This document shows, one piece after another, positions 1 through 6,361 of a stretch of DNA of 7,665 nucleotides. The notes beneath the pieces were generated by a model that was given only the letters and a program-made list of their open reading frames with translations, had not been told where the DNA came from and made no database searches. The DNA lies in contig CAYOPG010000093.1 in assembly GCA_964405775.1 (NCBI GenBank), positions 1 to 7,665 on the forward strand, given 5' to 3'. The translations under genes were made by a program, and so were the position numbers. The DNA is from JAAZFF01 sp964405775 (lineage in GTDB: Bacteria > Verrucomicrobiota > Kiritimatiellia > RFP12 > UBA3636). Position 1 is the stretch's first letter. Every line of letters begins with the position of its first letter.

Positions 1-69
1 ATGAATTTCACCCAATGAATACAGGCATACCATGAACAACGCAATCGGCTCCCAAAACCAAATTTCGAC

Positions 70-98
70 TGGACATAAAGCCGCTTTTGGGCGATACT
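70..98 (+). promoter_or_regulatory. Candidate sigma-70-type promoter for the carboxypeptidase gene
   Basis: TGGACA at 70-75 matches the -35 consensus at five of six positions. It is followed after exactly 17 bases by GATACT at 93-98, which matches the -10 consensus at four of six. Transcription would begin near 105, just ahead of the first AAGGAG. The promoter is inferred from spacing and consensus only, and the organism's own promoter consensus is unknown. Confidence 0.42.
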
Positions 99-114
99 TT
101 ACCGCGAAATATGG

Positions 115-126
115 AAGGAGCGCACA
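115..126 (+). promoter_or_regulatory. Ribosome binding site for the alternative GTG start at 127
   Basis: AAGGAG at 115-120 stands six bases before GTG at 127, which is near-ideal spacing. That GTG is in frame with the carboxypeptidase and would add 17 residues beginning MLWQCF. The extension does not resemble the start of the family, so this may be a secondary start or a chance site. Confidence 0.4.
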
Positions 127-160
127 GTGTTGTGGCAGTGCTTCCCGGCATCGACTCTAA

Positions 161-177
161 AAGGAGAAAATGAGTTT
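161..177 (+). promoter_or_regulatory. Ribosome binding site for the preferred ATG start at 178
   Basis: AAGGAG at 161-166 is followed by an 11-base spacer to ATG at 178. The spacing is slightly long but workable. This start is preferred because the protein then begins where related carboxypeptidases begin. Confidence 0.6.
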
Positions 178-1344
178 ATGGCACTTAGAATATTAGACAG
201 ATTTCCTGGAGGGAATGTGCGTGTTCTAAAAGTGTGGCGCAACGGCAACGCACTTGAAGTTGAGTTCGCGCCGGATCCACGCGGCGGCATAAAAACCTTG
301 TGGTTCGATTTCCGCATGGTTGAGGGAGAATCCAAAGCTCAGGAACCGCCCCCCGAAACACTCGCGCTCACTCTCAGGTTCGCGGGAAACATCACTGGTG
401 GAGGTACACCCGACGCGCTTAGACCGGTATTAAGAGAGAAGGACAAAAACTGGAACCGCCTGAAGGCGCCGGACGAAGTTTTGTCGCCAGACGGGATTTC
501 GTCGCTCTCATGGCGGCTGCCATACCCCACCGAGCCTACGGAATTCGCATTCTGCTTCCCATACGGCAAGGACGAGCTCGACACACTGCTCAAACGATCC
601 AAAGGGTATTGGGAGGAGCGGGAAATCGGTTTGACGCGGGAGGGGCGGATTCTGAAGCGCGTCAACAACGATATCTTCAAGGGGTGCGAGGCTTGTCCGA
701 ATCCGCGTGGTCTTTACATTGTGGCACGACAACATGCAGGCGAGACGCCCGGCTCTTGGGTGCTGGACGGAATGCTCGACGCCATCTCGCGGGCTAAACC
801 GGTTAACTGGTGTGTCTGGGCGATACCCTTTGCAAACCTGGATGACGTATTGTCCGGGGCTTACGGTAAAGACCCCTACCCTTGCGACCTGAATAGAGCA
901 TGGGCAATTGGCAGACCGATGCGGCACGAGACGCTCGTAATGCAAAAAGACATACACCGCTGGGCGGAACGCTGCAAGCCCGAGCTCGTTCTGGATCTGC
1001 ATGCTCCAGGGGCATGCGACACCAGAGGCGTGCTCTCTGTTGGCGATGGGAAAACCGAAGGGGCTGATGAGCGCGACAAAGTCAACGGATCCTGGGCAAA
1101 TGTGCTGGAACAGTCTCTAAAGCCGGATTACGCCGCGGATCCATTTGTTCTCCCGGGCAAAAACACCCCGTCTCCGACCATGGCGACCTTGAAGCAGTTC
1201 GTGAATGAAGACATCGGTTGCGGAGCCTTGACGGTGGAGATCCCGTATGCGCTGGCACGCAGCACGCTACTGATGCAGAGGCACTATCGCGAAATCGGGC
1301 AGCGCATAGCTCGTGCGATAATAGGCCGCTGGACAAAAAACTGA
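178..1344 (+). CDS. M14-family zinc carboxypeptidase, cytosolic carboxypeptidase-like (M14B type)
   Basis: A 388-residue metallopeptidase expected to remove C-terminal residues from peptides or proteins. The N-terminal part (about 1-140) resembles the beta-sandwich domain preceding the catalytic domain in cytosolic carboxypeptidase-like enzymes, with WFDFR at 42-46 and FPY at 127-129. The catalytic domain carries HAGE (zinc ligands H186 and E189), DLNR (237-240, where N and R usually hold the substrate carboxylate), DLH (third zinc ligand H275) and TVEIPYA with the likely catalytic glutamate E354. All key residues are present. No signal peptide is visible, so it is probably cytoplasmic. The ATG at 178 is chosen because MALRILDRFPGGNV lines up with the usual start of this family, and AAGGAG lies at 161-166; a GTG at 127 with its own AAGGAG would add 17 residues. 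Family members include deglutamylases, but the substrate here is unknown. The gene converges on leuS. Confidence 0.88.
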   Translation: MALRILDRFPGGNVRVLKVWRNGNALEVEFAPDPRGGIKTLWFDFRMVEGESKAQEPPPETLALTLRFAGNITGGGTPDALRPVLREKDKNWNRLKAPDEVLSPDGISSLSWRLPYPTEPTEFAFCFPYGKDELDTLLKRSKGYWEEREIGLTREGRILKRVNNDIFKGCEACPNPRGLYIVARQHAGETPGSWVLDGMLDAISRAKPVNWCVWAIPFANLDDVLSGAYGKDPYPCDLNRAWAIGRPMRHETLVMQKDIHRWAERCKPELVLDLHAPGACDTRGVLSVGDGKTEGADERDKVNGSWANVLEQSLKPDYAADPFVLPGKNTPSPTMATLKQFVNEDIGCGALTVEIPYALARSTLLMQRHYREIGQRIARAIIGRWTKN

Positions 1345-1389
1345 CGCTGTTTGCACAGGGAATACGGCGGCGACGGAAGCCAGGAATTG

Positions 1390-3993
1390 CTATGCCACTA
1401 TGTTGACAAGGCGACCGGGCACACAGATCACTTTGCGGATTGCACGTCCGCCGATTGCCTCGCTCACGGCTGGGTTGGCCATAGCCTTGTCGCGCATTTC
1501 TTCCTGTGAAAGGTCGGGCGCCATCATGATGCGAGCCTTGATTTTTCCTGATACCTGTACGGCGATCTCAACCTCGGAGGCTTTCAGATATTTTTCATCG
1601 TATTCTGGCCACTTTACATAAGCGATCGTGCCTTCGTGCCCAAGCTCGCTCCAGAGCTCTTCGCACAGATGCGGAGCGAACGGCGAAAGCAGAATGACAA
1701 AAGTTTCTGCGGCTTCGCGCGGGATCGGCTTGCCATCGCCCGAAAAGCCGTTGAGGAAAATCATCAGTTGGCTTATCGCCGTGTTGAAATCGAGAGCTTC
1801 GATGTCTTCCGTCACCTTCTTGATCGTCGCGTGGCAGAGTCTGGACTGTTCCACATCCATGGAAACGTCCTCGACCGGTTGGCAGGCGATCATCCTGAAT
1901 GAGCGGCGCAGGAAACGGAATACTCCCTCCACGCCCTGCGTGTTCCAGGGCTTTACTGCGTCGAGCGGCCCCATGAACATCTCGTAGAGGCGCATGCTGT
2001 CGGCACCGTATTCGCGTATTACGTCGTCTGGGTTGACGACATTCTTCAGCGACTTTGACATCTTGGCCGCGAACTCTACGAGCTTTTCTCCGGTATCTTT
2101 GTGTACCGGGCCATCCGCGGAAACTTCCACATTGTCTGTTGCCACAAGCGCACCGCGGGAGTCTTTGTAGGAGAGGCCTAGTATCATGCCTTGGTTGACG
2201 AGCCTCTGGAATGGTTCTTTTGTTGAGACGTAACCGAGGTCGAACAACACTTTGTGCCAGAATCTGGCATAAAGCAAGTGCAACACGGCGTGCTCCGCGC
2301 CACCCACATATAGATCGACCGGCATCCAGTATTTTTCCTTGGCGGGGTCCACAAAAGCCTTGTCGTTATGCGGATCTATATAGCGCAGATAATACCAGCA
2401 GGAACCAGCCCATTGTGGCATGGTGTTCGTTTCACGCCACCCCTGTTTGCCCGTGGCGGAGTCTTTATAGCGAGTCCAGAACGTCGCCTTCGCAAGAGGC
2501 GGTTCGCCAGTGCCCGTCGGCTTGAAATCTTCCATCTCTGGAAGGGCTAGCGGCAGATCCTCGTCGGGAACGAGTTGGATTGTGCCGTCGTCCATGTGTA
2601 TTACAGGAAACGGCTCGCCCCAATAACGCTGGCGGCTGAAAAGCCAGTCGCGCAGTTTATACTGAGTTTTGGCGCGTCCTATACCGCGTGCCTCTAACCA
2701 CTCGGTGGCGGCCTTTTTGGATTGCTCCACGGGCATTCCGTTTATATCCAGCCCTTCGGAATTGGAGGAGTCGATCATAATTCCGGGTCCAGTCCAACAG
2801 GCCTTGCCTTCGCGAACAGCTTGGACATCAACGCCCTCCAGAGCGGCAGCCTCACGATCCGGCTCTATGATGCAGATTATGGGGAGGTTGAACTTATTGG
2901 CGAACTCGAAGTCGCGCGTGTCGTGTGCTGGCACGGCCATGATGGCTCCCGTGCCGTAAGAGGCAAGGACGTAGTCCGCGATCCAAACGGGGATTTTCCC
3001 GCCGGTGACGGGGTTGATTGCGTAACAGCCCGTGAAAACGCCGGTCTTCTCAGTGGCAAGTTCCGTGCGATCCATGTCGCTCTTCCTTGCGGCCGCTTCG
3101 CAATACGCCTTGACGTCGGCCTTTTGCGCGGGTGTCGTGATAGAATCGACGAGCGGTTGCTCTGGAGAAAGAACCATGTAGGTTGCGCCGAAAAGGGTGT
3201 CTGGACGCGTTGTGTATACGGTCACCTCTCCGCCTTCGGGGCGGTCGAGCTTGAACACAACCTCCGCGCCATTGGATTTGCCGATCCAGTTGCGCTGCAT
3301 TTCCTTGATACCCTCTGGCCAATCGAGTCCATCGAGATCAGCGAGCAGCCTTTCGGCGTATTCGGTTATTCGCAGCATCCACTGGCGCATCGGACGGCGT
3401 TCCACGGGATGGTTGCCGCGTTCGCTACGCCCGTCGATCACCTCTTCATTGGCAAGCACCGTGCCAAGAGCGGGGCACCAGTTGACGGGGACTTCGGCAA
3501 TATACGCGAGCCCCTTGTTGTATAGCTGTTTAAAAATCCACTGCGTCCACTTGTAGTAGCCGGGGTCGGTCGTGTTGATCTCACGATCCCAGTCATAGCT
3601 GAAACCGAGCGCTTTGATCTGGCGCTTGAAGGTCGTAATGTTCTTCTCGGTCGTGATGGCGGGGTGAGTACCGGTCTCGACGGCGTACTGCTCGGCGGGA
3701 AGACCGAACGCATCCCAGCCCATGGGGTGAAGGACGTTGAAGCCGCGCTGGCGTTTATAGCGGCACAGAATATCAGTGGCAGTGTACCCCTCGGGGTGGC
3801 CCACGTGGAGGCCTGCCCCGCTGGGGTACGGGAACATGTCCAGTACGTAGTACTTGGGCTTGTTATCGGCACAATCCGGGGTCTTAAACGTCTTGTTCTT
3901 CTCCCAGTAGGCCTGCCATTTCTTCTCTATTTCCTCGAAATTATAGTCGGATATGCTCTTTTTCAAGTGTTTCTGCATTGTTGGTGCTGACAT
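1390..3993 (-). CDS. leuS: Leucyl-tRNA synthetase (leucine--tRNA ligase)
   Basis: A full-length 867-residue class I synthetase that charges tRNA-Leu with leucine in the cytoplasm; the E. coli enzyme is about 860 residues. The ATP-binding signature is HVGH at 63-66 within FPYPSGAGLHVGHPEGY, and KMSKS is intact at 644-648. The editing (CP1) domain has the threonine-rich TTRPDT at 261-266 and AVPAHD with the conserved aspartate D358, so proofreading of misacylated tRNA should be functional. MRQW (202-205) and SRQRYWGEPFP are also typical. The small zinc region after VNWCP (170-174) lacks its cysteines and reads RSERGNHPVERRP, a form I recall from Bacteroidetes and the Chlamydiae-Verrucomicrobia group. 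The start at 3993 has a modest GAGAG (4000-4004) six bases upstream; a second ATG lies five codons in. The stop is TAG. Confidence 0.97.
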   Translation of the reverse strand: MSAPTMQKHLKKSISDYNFEEIEKKWQAYWEKNKTFKTPDCADNKPKYYVLDMFPYPSGAGLHVGHPEGYTATDILCRYKRQRGFNVLHPMGWDAFGLPAEQYAVETGTHPAITTEKNITTFKRQIKALGFSYDWDREINTTDPGYYKWTQWIFKQLYNKGLAYIAEVPVNWCPALGTVLANEEVIDGRSERGNHPVERRPMRQWMLRITEYAERLLADLDGLDWPEGIKEMQRNWIGKSNGAEVVFKLDRPEGGEVTVYTTRPDTLFGATYMVLSPEQPLVDSITTPAQKADVKAYCEAAARKSDMDRTELATEKTGVFTGCYAINPVTGGKIPVWIADYVLASYGTGAIMAVPAHDTRDFEFANKFNLPIICIIEPDREAAALEGVDVQAVREGKACWTGPGIMIDSSNSEGLDINGMPVEQSKKAATEWLEARGIGRAKTQYKLRDWLFSRQRYWGEPFPVIHMDDGTIQLVPDEDLPLALPEMEDFKPTGTGEPPLAKATFWTRYKDSATGKQGWRETNTMPQWAGSCWYYLRYIDPHNDKAFVDPAKEKYWMPVDLYVGGAEHAVLHLLYARFWHKVLFDLGYVSTKEPFQRLVNQGMILGLSYKDSRGALVATDNVEVSADGPVHKDTGEKLVEFAAKMSKSLKNVVNPDDVIREYGADSMRLYEMFMGPLDAVKPWNTQGVEGVFRFLRRSFRMIACQPVEDVSMDVEQSRLCHATIKKVTEDIEALDFNTAISQLMIFLNGFSGDGKPIPREAAETFVILLSPFAPHLCEELWSELGHEGTIAYVKWPEYDEKYLKASEVEIAVQVSGKIKARIMMAPDLSQEEMRDKAMANPAVSEAIGGRAIRKVICVPGRLVNIVA

Positions 3994-4051
3994 GATGTTC
4001 TCTCAGTTGACTTGCGCTCAAACGTCCCTTGGACAATGGACAAGACCCCCA

Positions 4052-4081
4052 AGAGTAGCACCATTTCCACCGGCCAGTCAA
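4052..4081 (-). promoter_or_regulatory. Candidate promoter for leuS in the gap after the pseudoprotease gene
   Basis: On the minus strand TTGACT (4076-4081) is followed after 18 bases by TACTCT (4052-4057), with TGC immediately before it giving an extended -10 of the TGnTA type. The -35 element matches five of six consensus bases but the -10 core only three of six. Initiation near 4045 would give a leader of about 50 bases before the leuS ATG. The element is weak and may be fortuitous. Confidence 0.28.
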
Positions 4082-4083
4082 CA

Positions 4084-6348
4084 TCAGGGTTCCCACTCAA
4101 CTTGCAATTCACCCGACTCAACGGGCTCAACCGGTTCGTCATCCTCGTTGCCGGTGATGCTGAACTGGACTACTCGCGAGCTGTTCATACGCAGAACATC
4201 GAGCTTGAAGTCGGAGACGTTCTTCACCGCTTCCTCGAACTCGCCAACGTTGTGCACGAGGGTTCCGTTGACGGCGGTCACCACTTCATACTTCTTGACG
4301 CCTGCAGTGATCGCCTTGCCTGAGGTTTCCATTTTGCATACGACAACGCCGGGGGCGTTTTCCGCAAGGTTGAGGTATTCACGCACTTCGAAAGTCATGT
4401 CGCACAGGGATATTCCGGCTTTCTTCCATTCGAAATCTTTTGAGTTCTCAAAGTAGGCCGGTCCCTTCTCGATTACAAGTTCCTTTGTGATCTTCTCTTT
4501 GCCCGCGATGAATTCAACCTTCACCTTCGAGCCGACGCCGACGCTCATAAGAGACGAGGTAAAATCGTTCTTAACAGCCGGCCACGGGGCGGGGATGTAT
4601 TCGGAGATCTCGGAAGTGATGCTGTCCAACTCGTCCCATGGGAATCTGCCGCGGAACATATCCATCGCGTCGGATATCTTGACCTTGCGCGGGACGACAT
4701 CCCCTTCAGCTTGCATGGATAATAGGATCCAATCGGGTTGCACGCCGGCTTTTTCGGCAGCAGAGCCTGTATGTACGTGCTGGACGATTGCGCCATAGCT
4801 TCCGTTCTCGGTTTCCGCCATAACGTCCATAGCTTCCGCAAGCGCGGGATCGAGCGCCTGCAAGTCTAGTCCGACCCAGCCGATGGCTCCATCGTCCGTT
4901 TCAGGCACAGGCTTAGCGGCAGAGTCGATCTCAGCCTCCTCAGCCGCGGCGAACGCCACGAACTCCGAAGAAGGGAGATAGATTTCGTCGCCGTAACTAC
5001 TCCACCTGTTCTCTTCGCCAAGAGATTCCTGCGCCTCACGCACCTGGGCGACGTTCCAGAGAGTCTCTCCATCCATGTTGAATATCACGGACCCCGGAGT
5101 GCTGCGCGCGGGCACATCGACGGTTGGAATGTTACGCCAACCGAATTCAAGTGCAAGCAGACGCACCCGATTAGAGCGTATTTTTGTTTTGCCGTCGCCA
5201 GCAGGGGAAATGTCGACCAACATCTGCATTTTCTGAGTCTGGGCTCTGAACTCCTCATTTGTGATTTTCATAGTAGCCTCGGGATGCGCGGCGGGGAGTT
5301 TGGCGACCATCAGGTTGGCTCTTTTATGAACGAATTTGAACTCCGCCTCCTCCATCTTTCCATCTGGGAAATAGACCTTTATTTTGTCGAGGCGAGTCAA
5401 CTGTTTGCGGCTTTCACCAATGGAGACGAGGATTTCGGAATCTTTCACCACGAACCCGAATGTGACGAGTTCGGAAAGGTTTTCATTGTCGTCACTGTAC
5501 CTCCACGATCTTCCACCGCCAGATCTGGAAGCTTTTTTCGTGCGGAACGTCAGAGTGACGGGCAATATTGAGCGCGAGGCTGCGTCCACTGCGACTTTTG
5601 CGGCCGCCTCAAGCTCCGGCACGGTCAGCGCGTTCCACTTGGCGGGGTCATAAATCTCATCGCCAGTGGTGCGGGCGTTGAAATTGAAACCACACACACG
5701 CATGTCCTTGTCGAAGAGAATCATGACAGGATCCTCTGAAAGATAACGCGTTGTGCCGTCCTGCTGACGGTATGCGTCGCCAATCGCCGGTTTTGCGGTT
5801 GCCACGAGGTCACTGGGGATGGCGCCCCATTTGCTCTGCGTCACAACGACGGACTTGGCGGGTTTGGCGGCTGCAGGATCGACGGTCACAGGCGAGACTC
5901 CTTCTAGCGGAGCTTCCAGTCTGAGCAGCATGGCACCCTGATTCACGAAAACTTTCTCCAGCTTTGCCGGCACGGACGCGTCGCCGCGCAACACTTTGAT
6001 CTGGCCGATGTTCTCGGGATTCAGCCCAATATCGGCGCAGAGAACAGCATCTGGCTCCACAAGGTATCCGGCGGAGAACATTGATCGTTCCGCACCTATA
6101 AACTCCTGTATCCCGGAGGAATGGTAGTTGCCGCAATTGGGGCATTTCACGGACATGACCCTTACGAGCGGCTCCTCAACGCCGACTAGCTGCGGCGTGA
6201 TGTCGACCACTACTGACGATGCAAGAGCGATGTCTGACGCTTTCTGCAGCATCTCTTTCTGCTCTTCGGCTTTATCCACGGGTTCAGCAAAGGCGGCGAA
6301 AGAGACCAAGGCGGCCAGTGCCGCTATTAAGGTATAACGAGTAGTCAT
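4084..6348 (-). CDS. Secreted tandem pseudo-trypsin (HtrA-like) protein with two PDZ domains
   Basis: A 754-residue exported protein. Residues 1-21 form a signal peptide with a hydrophobic core and an AFA cleavage site before E22. Residues about 36-240 and 261-440 each resemble an HtrA trypsin-like fold: SAGYLV and FGFVV match the GSGFVIS strand, AMLLRL and LMVAKL match the DIALLKV strand, and LFDKDMRVCGFN and IFNMDGETLW match the strand after the catalytic serine. Neither copy keeps the triad; proline (P207, P418) occupies both aligned serine positions. CPNCG (69-73) lies in an extra N-terminal loop. Two PDZ-like domains follow: about 487-627, with a roughly 60-residue insertion, and 637-731. 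The C-terminal 22 residues are strongly acidic. AAGGAG at 6354-6359 lies five bases before the ATG, in a 13-base gap behind the active protease gene. A non-catalytic envelope partner of that protease is inferred. The fold assignment rests on pattern matching by eye. Confidence 0.82.
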   Translation of the reverse strand: MTTRYTLIAALAALVSFAAFAEPVDKAEEQKEMLQKASDIALASSVVVDITPQLVGVEEPLVRVMSVKCPNCGNYHSSGIQEFIGAERSMFSAGYLVEPDAVLCADIGLNPENIGQIKVLRGDASVPAKLEKVFVNQGAMLLRLEAPLEGVSPVTVDPAAAKPAKSVVVTQSKWGAIPSDLVATAKPAIGDAYRQQDGTTRYLSEDPVMILFDKDMRVCGFNFNARTTGDEIYDPAKWNALTVPELEAAAKVAVDAASRSILPVTLTFRTKKASRSGGGRSWRYSDDNENLSELVTFGFVVKDSEILVSIGESRKQLTRLDKIKVYFPDGKMEEAEFKFVHKRANLMVAKLPAAHPEATMKITNEEFRAQTQKMQMLVDISPAGDGKTKIRSNRVRLLALEFGWRNIPTVDVPARSTPGSVIFNMDGETLWNVAQVREAQESLGEENRWSSYGDEIYLPSSEFVAFAAAEEAEIDSAAKPVPETDDGAIGWVGLDLQALDPALAEAMDVMAETENGSYGAIVQHVHTGSAAEKAGVQPDWILLSMQAEGDVVPRKVKISDAMDMFRGRFPWDELDSITSEISEYIPAPWPAVKNDFTSSLMSVGVGSKVKVEFIAGKEKITKELVIEKGPAYFENSKDFEWKKAGISLCDMTFEVREYLNLAENAPGVVVCKMETSGKAITAGVKKYEVVTAVNGTLVHNVGEFEEAVKNVSDFKLDVLRMNSSRVVQFSITGNEDDEPVEPVESGELQVEWEP

Positions 6349-6361
6349 TATTGCTCCTTCT
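6349..6361 (-). promoter_or_regulatory. Ribosome binding site and 13-base junction between the two protease-like genes
   Basis: Only 13 bases separate the TAA of the active protease from the ATG of the pseudoprotease. The gap contains AAGGAG (6354-6359) five bases before the start. There is no room for a separate promoter inside the gap, which argues for one transcript. Confidence 0.8.

Noticed and set aside
1..18. ATG at position 1 followed by TGA as a recoded (selenocysteine or Trp) codon joining the open frame 19-78
   Set aside because: TGA serves as a normal stop for two genes in the window, there is no visible recoding hairpin, and the joined frame is only about 25 codons.
508..1002. 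Minus-strand open frame of 164 codons inside the carboxypeptidase
   Set aside because: It is antisense to a gene with all M14 catalytic motifs, and its translation shows no family features.
2722..3525. Open frame of 267 codons on the plus strand within leuS
   Set aside because: It lies wholly antisense to a well-conserved leuS, has no recognisable domain, and such long mirror frames are common opposite codon-biased genes.
4027..4044. Possible small hairpin (CTTG...CAAG) in the leuS leader
   Set aside because: The stem is only four pairs and no T-run follows, so neither a terminator nor an attenuator can be supported.
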